Below are positions 7,249-16,020 of a stretch of 64,000 nucleotides of DNA, piece after piece (position 1 is the stretch's first letter; each line of letters starts with the position of its first letter). Made by a program: the position numbers and the translations under genes. The stretch comes from JBEOJY01 sp040275305. GTDB lineage: Bacteria; Pseudomonadota; Alphaproteobacteria; UBA9219. Location: NCBI GenBank assembly GCA_040275305.1, contig JBEOJY010000041.1:31201-95200 (forward strand). The letters are read 5' to 3'. Under the pieces are notes generated by a model that was given only the letters and a program-made list of their open reading frames with translations, did no database searches and was not told the DNA's origin.

Positions 7249-9177
7249 ATGTCTTCCGCAACCCCACCCTCCTCCTTGTTCAATCGGCGCCATGTGCAAG
7301 TCGTCGCGTATGACTCAGCAATGGCGGCCTTAGCTTTTTTGCTTGCGCTGTATTTGCGTTTAGGCAGCGAGTGGACGCAGGTTCCGGGCGATACGCTCGC
7401 GGTGTGGTTGGGTTTGTTCGCGCTGACTTGCGCGGTATCGTTTGTCGTTTTTGGCCTTCATCGCAACATCTGGGCCTTCGCGTCTTTGAGCGACTTGATC
7501 GATATCGCGCGGGCCTCCGGCATAGGTGTGCTCGCCTTCGTGCTGCTCGCCTTCGTCACCACGCGCCTTGAAAGCATCCCGCGAACCGTTCCGTTCATCG
7601 CATGGTTTGTCATGCTGGCGGGCATGGGCGGCGGGCGCATGGCGTTTAGGCTTTGGCGCGAACGTAGGCTCAGCGTGTTGTGGGAGCGTTCTGGCGGCGG
7701 CAGAATAAACATCCTTCTTGTAGGCGCTGGCGACGAGACCGACTTATTCCTACGCGCGATCAGCGCCGATCCGCAGGCCCCTTATCGCGTCGTTGGCATC
7801 ATCGGTGAGAATGCCAAGCGCGTCGGCCACAAGATTCATGGCGTGCCCGTTCTGGGCGAGGTGGAAGAACTGTCCCGCGTCGTGTCGGATCTGCGCGCGC
7901 TTGACCGCGCGCCAAGCCGCTTAGTGCTGACGCGCGGCATGGCGCGATTCAACGGGGCGTTGATCGCGCAGTTACTGGAACAGGCCTCAATGCTGGGCCT
8001 GTCGCTTTCGCGGCTTCCGGCGCTGACAGAGCTTCGCAGCGATCTAGGAGCGTCATCGCCGCTCGCGTTGCGCGACCAGCCAGTCGTGCTCGAAGATCTG
8101 CTGGGCCGTCCAGAAACCAAACTGAACCGACAGGATATCGCCGCTCTCGTCAAGGATCGTCGTGTGCTCCTGACAGGCGCGGGCGGTTCCATTGGCTCGG
8201 AGCTTGCCCGTCAAATCGCGGCGCTTGGCCCCAGCCACCTCGCCTTGCTCGATTTCGGCGAATTCAATTTGTATAAGATCGACCTCGAAATCCGCGAAAA
8301 ATTCCCAGATATCAACCTTTCTGCCGTTCTCGCAGACGTGCGCGACACAGCGAGGATAGAGCAGGTTTTTGCCTCCGAGCGCCCCGATCTTGTCTTCCAT
8401 GCCGCTGCCATCAAGCACGTGCCGTTGGCCGAAGCGAATATCCGCGAAGCAATCTATACCAACGCGCATGGCACGCGCGCCGTCGCGGACTGCGCCGCCA
8501 GAGCCAAATCCATCGCGATGGTAACCATCTCGACCGACAAGGCCGTGCGGCCCTCAAGCGTCATGGGCGCGACCAAACGCCTTGCTGAAATGTATATGCA
8601 GGCGCTGGATCTCGCCGCCGCTGTGCCCACGCGCTTTATCACGGTGCGCTTTGGTAACGTGCTTGGCTCGACCGGATCTGTCGTGCCACGTTTTCAAGAC
8701 CAGCTTGCGAAAGGTGGCCCCCTGACGGTCACGCACCCGGACGTGACGCGCTATTTTATGACAATTCGCGAAGCGGTCGAACTCGTGCTTCAGGCCTCAA
8801 CCTTCGGGGTAAGGCCGAATGACAAGCGTGGCAAGGTGCTCGTGCTCGATATGGGCCAGCCCGTGAAAATCGCCGATCTAGCAAGACAAATGATCCGCTT
8901 GGCGGGGCATAAACCCGAAGAGGATATCAAGATTGTCTATACCGGCCTGCGTCCCGGCGAGAAGCTGCATGAGGAGCTGTTCGCGGATTCCGAGGAATTG
9001 ATGCCTTCAGGCGTCGATGGCGTCAAAGTCGCGAAATCTCCGTCAGGCGACCTCAAAGCCTTGCGCCGCGCCTTGTCCGACCTGACGAAGGAACTTGAAG
9101 GCGCTTGCGGGGAAGGCAAGGCGCTAGCCATGCTGTCCGCGCTCGTGCCCGAATTCGACCACGCCAGCAACAGATAA
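7249..9177 (+). CDS. Membrane-bound nucleoside-diphosphate-sugar 4,6-dehydratase (PglF/WbpM/CapD family)
   Basis: About 642 residues. Members convert UDP-GlcNAc to the 4-keto-6-deoxy sugar that feeds bacillosamine-type or QuiNAc-type glycans. The N-terminal 140 residues hold four hydrophobic segments. A first Rossmann-like domain follows, then the catalytic SDR domain starting with VLLTGAGGSIGSELARQI near residue 305. ISTDKAVRPSSVMGATKRLAE near 430 is diagnostic: this family has Met in place of the usual SDR Tyr before the catalytic Lys. GLRPGEKLHEELF is near the C-terminus. A GTG at 7225 could also start the frame. The next genes concern glycan assembly (a TPR glycosyltransferase and RmlD on the opposite strand). 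The end product is not determinable here. Confidence 0.9.
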   Translation: MSSATPPSSLFNRRHVQVVAYDSAMAALAFLLALYLRLGSEWTQVPGDTLAVWLGLFALTCAVSFVVFGLHRNIWAFASLSDLIDIARASGIGVLAFVLLAFVTTRLESIPRTVPFIAWFVMLAGMGGGRMAFRLWRERRLSVLWERSGGGRINILLVGAGDETDLFLRAISADPQAPYRVVGIIGENAKRVGHKIHGVPVLGEVEELSRVVSDLRALDRAPSRLVLTRGMARFNGALIAQLLEQASMLGLSLSRLPALTELRSDLGASSPLALRDQPVVLEDLLGRPETKLNRQDIAALVKDRRVLLTGAGGSIGSELARQIAALGPSHLALLDFGEFNLYKIDLEIREKFPDINLSAVLADVRDTARIEQVFASERPDLVFHAAAIKHVPLAEANIREAIYTNAHGTRAVADCAARAKSIAMVTISTDKAVRPSSVMGATKRLAEMYMQALDLAAAVPTRFITVRFGNVLGSTGSVVPRFQDQLAKGGPLTVTHPDVTRYFMTIREAVELVLQASTFGVRPNDKRGKVLVLDMGQPVKIADLARQMIRLAGHKPEEDIKIVYTGLRPGEKLHEELFADSEELMPSGVDGVKVAKSPSGDLKALRRALSDLTKELEGACGEGKALAMLSALVPEFDHASNR

Positions 9178-9217
9178 TACTCTGTGTCTGTGAAAACCAG
9201 AAAACGCAAAAAGGACT

Positions 9218-9267
9218 GTCATTCCGCACGCAGCCCCCTGCGAAGCAGGATGCGGAGATGCGGAATC
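9218..9267. repeat. Dispersed repeat family D, copy 1
   Basis: TGTCATTCCGCACGCAG...GGATGCGGAGATGCGGAATCCC forms a long imperfect palindrome. A second member at 48741-48797 shares the GTCATTCCGC and GGAGATGCGGAAT ends with a different middle. Confidence 0.6.
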
Positions 9268-9308
9268 CCATGGTGTTCAAATCATTAGCTCTGCATAACG
9301 CCGGGTTC

Positions 9309-10967
9309 CTAATGGGCAGGAAAACTGATGGCCAGAGGATTCTTGCGCAACGGTCTCCCTTCCCACCGCTTGGCGACCAGAACGGCCTTGTCCCCCGCAA
9401 GAAACCTTTTCATCTCCGTTGCCAGCTGTTCCGTAACCCCCCGCCAGTCCTGCGGTGCGGTCTGCCGAAACAGCCGCAGGGACGGATACCACGGACTATC
9501 CTCGCGCCCGATTAGCCAGCGCCACTCGGCATCGAAGGGAACCAGCAACCAGACGGGCCGCCCCATAGCGCCCGCCAAATGCGCCGCTGCCGTATCGACC
9601 GTGATGAGCAAATCAAGCTCGGCCAGCAACCCGGCGGTCGCAGCGAAATCCTGAAGCTCAGGCCCTGCGTTCGGGCAGGCTTGCGGAAAAGCTCCATTCC
9701 ATTCCCTCTGAAGCGCTACGATGCGCCCCTGCCCGGTTTGCAAAAGCGGCTCCAGCGCATCCACGGGAACCGAGCGGTTATGATCGTTGATATTGTGCCG
9801 ATTGCCCGCCCAGACCAGCCCGACAAGCGGCAATCCAAGACCGGAAAGGCCTTGATCGGGAATCTTCGCCGCAAGCCACCCACGCCAAACCGCCCTTCCC
9901 TCTTCCGTAGCGTGAAGATAGGGAATCGCGCAAGGGATCGTCGCCAGCGTTGTCTTGAGAAAATAAGGTAGGCTCATCATTCGGGCGCGAACCTCGACGC
10001 TCGCAGGGACAGGCCTATCTACGGACTGAATCGTAAGCGCGCAGCCCTGTGGCTCAAGCGAGGAGTGATGGGCTTCCATCAGTTGGACGAGAGGCGACGC
10101 GACAACCAAAGTGATGGCCTCCGCGCGTCCCGTCATCAAGGGAAGATACCGCGCGGCGAATATGACGTCCCCCAGCCCCTGGTCCTCGTGCAAGAGCAAA
10201 TGCCGAACTTTCTCGCCTTGCCACAGCGGCACAGCGCGGAATCTATCGTCGCCGTCGGGACGCGCCTCAAGCGCCGTCAGCCCCGCCTCCATCTCGCCCA
10301 TGCGCAGCAAGGCATGCCCCTCCCCCACTCGCGCCAACGCCTTCTGTTGCGCAGGTAAGGTTTCGTAAGCCTGCCTGTAGGGTTCCAGCGACCGTTCGGG
10401 ATACCCCGCCGCCGCCAGAAGATTGGCAAGCCCAAGCTGCGGCAAATCGGGTCGCAGCTTCGCCGCTTTCTGATAATGAGAGAAAGCTTTGGCGTAACGG
10501 CCAAGAAACGCTTCCATCTGCGCGGATTCTTGCAGGATCAGCGCGTCGTCAGGCTTAAGTTCCACCGCGCGAGCAAGGCAGGACTGCGCTTCTTTCGTAT
10601 CGCCTAACTTTCGCGCAAGGCTCCCGCGAGCGCTCCACCCATCGGCTTGTTTCGGATCGCAGTCCGTCGCCATCCGCGCCGAGTGCAGCGCTTCGTCATC
10701 GCGCCCCAGCGCGCGTAGCACGATCGCGCGATTGCTCCACGCCTGCGCAAGATCCGGCTTGAGCGCCAGCGCCGCCTCCATCAATTTAAGCGCATGGGCC
10801 GGGTTACCAGACTGTTGCGCGATAACGCCGAGCATATGGATCGCTTCGGGCGTTTGCGGCGCGTCTTTGAGCATAGACTGATAGAGCCGCGTAGCCTCAG
10901 TAAGCTTGCCAGCCCCATGCAGGGCCATCGCTTCGGCAAGTCGTTTGTCATGGGAAAAGGAAGGCAT
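9309..10967 (-). CDS. TPR-repeat glycosyltransferase (GT9/GT41-like C-terminal domain)
   Basis: 552 residues. The N-terminal half (about 5-230) consists of tetratricopeptide repeats with the usual A/G/L/P spacing, for example AWSNRAIVLRALGRDDEAL and GWSARGSLARKLGDTKEAQ. The C-terminal half resembles ADP-heptose-type GT-B transferases: HEDQGLGDVIFAARYLPLM, GLVWAGNRHNINDHNRSV, and LITVDTAAAHLAGAMGRPVWLLVPFDAEWRW. TPR plus GT proteins of this kind often glycosylate surface structures or flagellin; the acceptor is unknown here. It lies convergent with the PglF-type gene and upstream of nothing co-directional until rfbD, 40 bases away. The ribosome site is weak. Confidence 0.8.
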   Translation of the reverse strand: MPSFSHDKRLAEAMALHGAGKLTEATRLYQSMLKDAPQTPEAIHMLGVIAQQSGNPAHALKLMEAALALKPDLAQAWSNRAIVLRALGRDDEALHSARMATDCDPKQADGWSARGSLARKLGDTKEAQSCLARAVELKPDDALILQESAQMEAFLGRYAKAFSHYQKAAKLRPDLPQLGLANLLAAAGYPERSLEPYRQAYETLPAQQKALARVGEGHALLRMGEMEAGLTALEARPDGDDRFRAVPLWQGEKVRHLLLHEDQGLGDVIFAARYLPLMTGRAEAITLVVASPLVQLMEAHHSSLEPQGCALTIQSVDRPVPASVEVRARMMSLPYFLKTTLATIPCAIPYLHATEEGRAVWRGWLAAKIPDQGLSGLGLPLVGLVWAGNRHNINDHNRSVPVDALEPLLQTGQGRIVALQREWNGAFPQACPNAGPELQDFAATAGLLAELDLLITVDTAAAHLAGAMGRPVWLLVPFDAEWRWLIGREDSPWYPSLRLFRQTAPQDWRGVTEQLATEMKRFLAGDKAVLVAKRWEGRPLRKNPLAISFPAH

Positions 10968-11007
10968 GTGTCAGTGCAAGTTTGTAGTTTCTATCCTAGT
11001 TCCCACT

Positions 11008-11901
11008 TCAGCAAGGCGTGCGCAGAATGGCAACTGCTTCCTTGAGCCTTTCGCGCCACGGCAGAGGCGACAGGCCAAATACACGAGTCGTTTTCTCCAT
11101 ATCAAGCGAAGAATAGGCGGGCCTTGGCGCTGCCGTAGGAAAATCGCTGCTGACGGCCTCAAGAATCTCCGGCCGCCGCGCAGTATAGGGCGCGTAGGAT
11201 TCCATCACGGCCTGAACAAATTCAAAGCGCGTCGCTTCCGGAGCGCCGCAGTAATGAAACGTCCCAAGAGTCCCCGGTTTGCCATGCAGGATAGCATCCG
11301 CCATGGTCACTAAAGCCGCGGCAAGGTCCGGCGCGTATGTCGGGCAAGACTTTTGATCCGTGACATAGCGTAGAGTATCCATCGTATCGATTGCCGCCAG
11401 CGCTTTGGTAAGAATGTTGTTGCCGTACGAGCTGAACACCGAAGAGACCCGGAGGATCAAGTGCCAGGCTAGCTCGTGCCGCACCGACATTTCGCCCATA
11501 ACCTTGGTGTTGCCGTAAACGCCGAGCGGGTTCATCTGCGCATCCGGAACATAGGGAATGTTGCCGTCGTTGCCGTCAAAGACGTAATCGGTCGAAAGGT
11601 GAACCAGCGGAATGTCTCGCACGGCGCACTGCGCTGCAAGATTGGCCACCCCTTCGAAATTAATCGCCACGGCTTTGTCTGGATCTTTCTCGCAAGCGTC
11701 CACATTCGTCATCGCCGCAGCGTTGATGACAAGGTCGGGCCTGAATTCGACGATGGCGCGTTGCGTCGCCCCATGGTGAGCAAGATCGCACGCGGCATGC
11801 CCGAAAGCCCCCAGCTCCCAGTCCTGCGGATGTGCGACGGCCTGCAGAGCCTGCCCAATCTGTCCCCCCGCCCCCAAAAGCATAACGCGCTTGATTGCCA
11901 T
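11008..11901 (-). CDS. rfbD: dTDP-4-dehydrorhamnose reductase (RmlD)
   Basis: 297 residues. RmlD reduces dTDP-4-keto-L-rhamnose to dTDP-L-rhamnose with NAD(P)H. The N-terminal Rossmann motif is LLGAGGQIGQALQAV. VINAAAMTNVDACEKDP, HLSTDYVFDGNDGNIPY and the catalytic YGNTK are all present, and the C-terminal domain contains YCGAPEATRFEF. AGGAAAGCA gives a good ribosome site before the ATG. The remaining rml genes (A, B, C) are not in the window. It is followed on the same strand, 40 bases on, by the TPR glycosyltransferase, so the two may be co-transcribed. Confidence 0.92.
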   Translation of the reverse strand: MAIKRVMLLGAGGQIGQALQAVAHPQDWELGAFGHAACDLAHHGATQRAIVEFRPDLVINAAAMTNVDACEKDPDKAVAINFEGVANLAAQCAVRDIPLVHLSTDYVFDGNDGNIPYVPDAQMNPLGVYGNTKVMGEMSVRHELAWHLILRVSSVFSSYGNNILTKALAAIDTMDTLRYVTDQKSCPTYAPDLAAALVTMADAILHGKPGTLGTFHYCGAPEATRFEFVQAVMESYAPYTARRPEILEAVSSDFPTAAPRPAYSSLDMEKTTRVFGLSPLPWRERLKEAVAILRTPC

Positions 11902-12041
11902 TGCTTTCCTGTCCCCACGCCATGGATTGCCCCATGATATGGCCTCTTCTTAAGACATGCCACTGCTCGTTTCATGTGAATCCGGGCAATGAAGGTATTA
12001 TGATACCATACATATTTTATGCCATAATGGCGCAATTAACC

Positions 12042-12071
12042 TTGACATATTGCCATAAGATTTAGTATTTG
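12042..12071 (+). promoter_or_regulatory. Sigma-70-like promoter of rplM-rpsI
   Basis: A perfect TTGACA at 12042-12047 is followed after 18 bases by TATTTG (12066-12071), in a locally AT-rich stretch about 70 bases before rplM. The -10 is imperfect, so the assignment is tentative. Confidence 0.5.
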
Positions 12072-12141
12072 TGCGCGTCCCGCATGGAGCGGGGACGCAT
12101 GGCTTCTATGGCATGCTGGAGACGTGAAGGAGCATTTCAAT

Positions 12142-12642
12142 ATGGCCGCCAAAATTCGCATAGGCCGGAGCGTTCAGACCAAGAGCTTCGAGCTGAGACA
12201 TCAGGATATCAAGAAAGGTTGGGTTGTCCTCGACGCCGATGGCGTCATTCTGGGCCGCCTAGCCTCCACCATTGCCATGATCCTGCGTGGCAAGCACCGC
12301 GCGACCTTTACGCCGTCCGTCGATTGCGGTGACAATGTCATCGTCATCAACGCCGAAAAGGTCCGTATGACTGGCCGCAAAGCGACCGACAAAATTTTCT
12401 TCTATCACACTGGCTATGCTGGCGGGATCAAAGAACGCACACGCGACAAGATCCTCGCAGGCGCGCATCCCGAACGCGTCATCGAAAAAGCCGTCGAACG
12501 CATGATGCCGCGCGGACCTCTGGGCCGTCGTCAGATGGGCCACCTCAAGGTCTACAAGGGCCCCGCCCATCCGCACGTTTCGCAAAATCCCACGGCGATC
12601 GATTTCGCCGCGCGTAACCCCAAGAACAAGAGGGCTGACTAA
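12142..12642 (+). CDS. rplM: 50S ribosomal protein L13
   Basis: 166 residues. L13 is an early-assembly protein of the large subunit. WVVLDADGVILGRLASTIA, GDNVIVINAEKVRMTGRKATDK, MMPRGPLGRRQMGHLKVYKGPAHPH and the closing basic tail are typical. Start at 12142: AAGGAG lies nine bases upstream, whereas the in-frame GTG at 12124 overlaps that site. It overlaps rpsI by one base (TAATG), the standard rplM-rpsI operon. Confidence 0.97.
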   Translation: MAAKIRIGRSVQTKSFELRHQDIKKGWVVLDADGVILGRLASTIAMILRGKHRATFTPSVDCGDNVIVINAEKVRMTGRKATDKIFFYHTGYAGGIKERTRDKILAGAHPERVIEKAVERMMPRGPLGRRQMGHLKVYKGPAHPHVSQNPTAIDFAARNPKNKRAD

Positions 12643-13181
12643 TGGTCACACGCAAAACAACCTCCGCTCAGTTATCGGATATCAAGTCCGCCGTGAAGTC
12701 CTCAGAGCATGAGCAGAAGTCTACCGCAGTCGTCACGGACGATGCCGCCCCGCAAACGCAGGAAGCGCCGAAGCACGAGCGTAAAGTTGACAAATATGGC
12801 CGCGCCTATGCCACCGGCAAGCGCAAGAACGCCATCGCCCGCGTCTGGATCAAGCCCGGAAACGGCAAGATTACCGTCAATGGCCGCGAGCTGAAAGTCT
12901 ACTTTGCGCGTCCGGTCCTACAGATGATCGTCAACCAGCCCTTCGCCGTCGCGGATCGCACGGGCCAGTTTGACGTCGAGTGCCTCGTCAACGGGGGCGG
13001 ATTGTCGGGTCAGGCCGGAGCAGTCAAGCACGGTATCTCTAAGGCTTTGACCTATTTCGAACCGGATCTGCGCAAACCGTTGAAGGTCGCGAAGTTCCTA
13101 ACCCGCGACTCTCGCGTCGTCGAACGCAAGAAGTTTGGACGTGCCAAGGCGCGTCGTCGCTTCCAGTACAGCAAGCGTTAA
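12642..13181 (+). CDS. rpsI: 30S ribosomal protein S9 with N-terminal extension
   Basis: 179 residues. The S9 core starts near residue 53 with GRAYATGKRKNAIARVWIKPG and ends with FGRAKARRRFQYSKR, the tail that reaches the P-site tRNA. About 50 extra N-terminal residues rich in S/T/K/E precede the core, longer than in most bacterial S9 but common in alphaproteobacteria. Translation is probably coupled to rplM through the one-base overlap. Confidence 0.96.
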   Translation: MVTRKTTSAQLSDIKSAVKSSEHEQKSTAVVTDDAAPQTQEAPKHERKVDKYGRAYATGKRKNAIARVWIKPGNGKITVNGRELKVYFARPVLQMIVNQPFAVADRTGQFDVECLVNGGGLSGQAGAVKHGISKALTYFEPDLRKPLKVAKFLTRDSRVVERKKFGRAKARRRFQYSKR

Positions 13182-13207
13182 TCCTCTTATTGTTTCCACG
13201 CATACAG

Positions 13208-13235
13208 CGGCGGCAGGGCAACTTGCCGCCGTTTT
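13208..13235 (+). terminator. Intrinsic terminator after rpsI
   Basis: GGCGGCA (13209-13215) pairs with TGCCGCC (13224-13230), followed by GTTTTG. It closes the rplM-rpsI operon. Confidence 0.75.
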
Positions 13236-13307
13236 GCTTTGTCGGGATGTGGGGAGCGTCTTGCGTTAAAAATCTAGAAAAATCCACGAAGAGAGCGCAG
13301 TGGAATC

Positions 13308-13343
13308 CCCTGCCCCCTCGTGGGGAGGGATAGGGAGGGGGCA
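13308..13343. repeat. Short GC-rich palindromic repeat related to the 6709 element
   Basis: CCTGCCCCCTCGTGGGGAGGG followed by TAGGGAGGGGGC. The same CCCCTCG/GGGGAGGG theme as at 6709-6830 and 23426-23460. Confidence 0.45.
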
Positions 13344-13415
13344 AGCCGCAAGCGCTATGCTTGAGGTAACGATTGGTGTATGTCTTGTGATCTCATAATT
13401 CATTCCAGATATGTT

Positions 13416-13991
13416 ATGCCCCACGCTTCTCCCCTCATCCTGCCCTATCGCGGAATCCTGCCCCGCATCGCCCCGACAGCTTTCATCGCGCCGGGAGCAG
13501 TTATCATAGGCGACGTTGATATTGGCCCGGAGACATCCGTCTGGTTCGGGTGCGTCATTCGCGGCGATGTGAACAAAATCCGCATCGGAGCAAGAACGAA
13601 CATTCAGGACGGCACCATCATCCACATCGCCAGCGCCGAGCAGCCAGCCCGTATGGGGCCGGGAGCCGCGCCTCCCCCGTGGCAAGGCTATCCCACCATC
13701 ATTGGCGACGATGTGACCGTTGGCCATATGGCGCTTCTTCATGCTTGTACACTGGCAACGCGAGCCTTTGTCGGCATGAAAGCCGCCGTGATGGACGGCG
13801 CGACCATAGAAAGCGAAGGCATGCTGGCCGCTGGTGCGCTGCTGACGCCCGGCAAGACCATCCGCAAAGGCGAACTGTGGGCCGGAAGTCCCGCGAAATT
13901 CTGGCGCAACCTGTCGCCCGAAGACATCGCCCAATTCGACCTCCGCGCCCGCCAGTACGCCGAACTAGGCCGCGAATACAGAACGGCTTGA
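13416..13991 (+). CDS. Gamma-class carbonic anhydrase-like hexapeptide-repeat protein
   Basis: 191 residues from the ATG at 13416; the in-frame ATG at 13380 would add 12. The protein is a left-handed beta-helix: APGAVIIGDVDIGPETSVWFGCVIRGD is the classic YrdA/CaiE-type opening. Candidate metal ligands are the His in TIIHIAS and the two His in VGHMALLHACT. A segment of about 15 extra residues (around QPARMGPGAAPPPWQGY) is inserted between the first His strand and TIIGDDVTVGH. Homologues bind zinc or iron and have carbonic anhydrase or CoA-ester-related roles; the reaction is not settled by sequence. Two beta-class carbonic-anhydrase-like genes lie 3-5 kb downstream. Confidence 0.85.
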   Translation: MPHASPLILPYRGILPRIAPTAFIAPGAVIIGDVDIGPETSVWFGCVIRGDVNKIRIGARTNIQDGTIIHIASAEQPARMGPGAAPPPWQGYPTIIGDDVTVGHMALLHACTLATRAFVGMKAAVMDGATIESEGMLAAGALLTPGKTIRKGELWAGSPAKFWRNLSPEDIAQFDLRARQYAELGREYRTA

Positions 13992-14008
13992 GACTGTGTC
14001 GAAGGCAG

Positions 14009-14968
14009 TTAAGAACGAATGACCAGACGGCGAACCGCTTCCTCGACGGCATTCACGCTGAGCGTCTCCATTAAATTCGGCGCATGAGCGCCAGAATGAG
14101 GAAGCCGCGCCAGCAACTCCTCGCGACTTTCAGGCGTCCTGACCACAGCGCAATGCGGTCCAAAGGGGCCATATATGGCCTCTTGCCCCGGCCCGAACAG
14201 CCCAAGCGTTGGCGCGCCAACGGCAGCCGCCATATGCATGAGACCTGAATCGTTGCCGACAAACAACCGCGCGCGCTGAAAACATGCCGCGACCGTCAAC
14301 AAAGGCCGCCCGATCAGGTCGATGCGGCGATCTTCAGGAATTTGCCGCAACAAGGGTTCGACTTGCCCGCGTTCGTTCGGAGCTGCGGCGATCAGAATTG
14401 GGGCATCGGGCAACGCCCCGTCCACAGCCGTCAAGCGTTGCGCGAGTTCAGCGAATTTCTCCACGGGCCACTGTTTGCAAGGCCAGTTGGCCGAAGGCGC
14501 CAGCGCCAAAAATCCGGAACGCCCGCGCAACAGGCTATCCGCTTCCGCCCTGGCCTCCTCATCAAGCCAAAGATAAGGCGCAGGGGGCACATCTCCCGCC
14601 TGCCAGCCTAAACCAGTGAGCACTTGCGCATTCTCAAGAACCTTGTGCTGGCCTGTGCTCCGCCCTTTGACCGCCCTTTGCCGCGCCCATAGTAACCGAG
14701 AAACAACACTGTTCCGTAAATCGACGACGACATCCCATCTTGTGCCGACGCAGGACTGCCACAGCTCAAGCCAATGACGGTTGAAAGGCTGTTTGCGGAG
14801 AACCAATAAACGCTGAAGCCCCGGCGCCGCGCGAAACAATTCTGCTGCATGCGGCCCGCAGGCAATCGCATGATTCGCGTTATGGTAGTGTTCTCCGAGC
14901 GCTCTGAGTACGCCCGTTGAGAGAATGGCATCGCCTAAACGGTTCGATGTGATGAAGAGAATATCCAA
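14009..14968 (-). CDS. Glycosyltransferase family 9 (ADP-heptose:LPS heptosyltransferase-like)
   Basis: 319 residues. N-terminal MDILFITSNRLGDAILSTGVLRAL and C-terminal RLFVGNDSGLMHMAAAVGAPTLGLFGPGQ are signature segments of GT9 enzymes that add heptose or related sugars in LPS core synthesis. LALAPSANWPCKQWP is the central nucleotide-sugar site. The start is a TTG at 14968, because an in-frame TGA lies immediately upstream and no other start codon gives the conserved N-terminus. Convergent with the gamma carbonic anhydrase gene. The exact donor and acceptor are unknown. Confidence 0.88.
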   Translation of the reverse strand: MDILFITSNRLGDAILSTGVLRALGEHYHNANHAIACGPHAAELFRAAPGLQRLLVLRKQPFNRHWLELWQSCVGTRWDVVVDLRNSVVSRLLWARQRAVKGRSTGQHKVLENAQVLTGLGWQAGDVPPAPYLWLDEEARAEADSLLRGRSGFLALAPSANWPCKQWPVEKFAELAQRLTAVDGALPDAPILIAAAPNERGQVEPLLRQIPEDRRIDLIGRPLLTVAACFQRARLFVGNDSGLMHMAAAVGAPTLGLFGPGQEAIYGPFGPHCAVVRTPESREELLARLPHSGAHAPNLMETLSVNAVEEAVRRLVIRS

Positions 14969-15066
14969 GATTCAAAACCCATGAAATGCTATATTGACGA
15001 GGACATGTCGAAAGATTATGCAATCAGAACACCTCAGCCATTCAACCTTGGCACCCATCTGATCAC

Positions 15067-16020
15067 ATGTCCCAGTATAACAAATTTTCGCAAGAAGCCC
15101 TGACGAAGTTTCTTGAGTTCTACAATCTAGGCGTGTTCAGAGAACTGGTTGAGGAGTCGCGCGATGACGCAAGCCAGAATTACATCGTCTACACCTCGCG
15201 GGGACGTTTTAGTTTGATGGTCTTTGACGACAGGGCGTGGTCTGACAGGACGACATGTTGCGTTGATCTGCTCGATCATCTGGCGCAGCGCAAGTTTCCG
15301 TGCCGAAAGCCCATCAGCCGCAGTGACGGAAGCTTGTATGGTCGTCTTGAGGACGGGTACGCCGCAGTGTCAAACTACCCAGAAGGCGCGCCTGTCACGG
15401 AAGTGACAAGCGATTTGTGTGCGGATATTGGCAATGTATTGGCGCAGCTGCATAATTCTGGCACAGACTTTCAAGGCCAGCGCCGCAGCGCGCTTAACCC
15501 TGCGGACTGGAGCCATATAGCGGAAAGAGTGTCGTGCGCGGCGAGCTATGAGATAGCGCAAACCATTCACGAAGAACTTGAATTCCTGCGACCGCGCTGG
15601 CCCCAGAACCTACCTGCAAATATTATACATGGCCAGCTAACGCCGCATCGTGTTCTCATAAACGGGGATAATATTTCTCTTGTCATGGGGCTTGAAACAG
15701 CGTGCAACGATATGTGGGCGCTCGATCTGGCAATGTGCCTGAGCGCTTGGTGCTTCGAAACCAACGGCGCCTTCAATCTGACGAAATCCTGCAAATTGCT
15801 GCAATCATACTATAAAGCGCGTAAATCGATCAGCGCCGATGAGTTAGAAGCCCTTCCCGTCCTTGCGCGTGGCGCGGCGCTCGACAGGCTGCTGAAAACC
15901 CTGTCTTCCGGTACCACCCAAAACAATAGCCACTCGTCATGCGAACTGGGCCAGTGTATGGATGTCCTGCGTTTCCATCAAATGGTTGATGGGGCGGAGA
16001 GCTATGGACTGGCGACATGA
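15067..16020 (+). CDS. Homoserine kinase (ThrB)-like protein with degenerate active site
   Basis: 317 residues. Overall it follows the choline-kinase-fold homoserine kinase used by alphaproteobacteria: NYIVYTSRGRFSLMVFD in the N-lobe and ALDLAMCLSAWCFETNG in the C-lobe. The place (ahead of rnhA, overlapping by four bases) is the usual thrB-rnhA order. However, the catalytic loop, normally HxDxxxxN, reads HGQLTPHR (residues 188-195), so both the catalytic Asp and the metal-binding Asn are replaced. The following metal-binding IDF(Y/F) motif reads MGLE (207-210). It may be a pseudokinase or have changed function. The reading frame itself is intact, with no frameshift. Confidence 0.75.
   Translation: MSQYNKFSQEALTKFLEFYNLGVFRELVEESRDDASQNYIVYTSRGRFSLMVFDDRAWSDRTTCCVDLLDHLAQRKFPCRKPISRSDGSLYGRLEDGYAAVSNYPEGAPVTEVTSDLCADIGNVLAQLHNSGTDFQGQRRSALNPADWSHIAERVSCAASYEIAQTIHEELEFLRPRWPQNLPANIIHGQLTPHRVLINGDNISLVMGLETACNDMWALDLAMCLSAWCFETNGAFNLTKSCKLLQSYYKARKSISADELEALPVLARGAALDRLLKTLSSGTTQNNSHSSCELGQCMDVLRFHQMVDGAESYGLAT

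Noticed and set aside
11970..11990. parS-like site (CGTTTCATGTGAATCC)
   Set aside because: Only about 12 of 16 positions match the TGTTTCACGTGAAACA consensus. A similar partial match at 3209 shows this is within chance.
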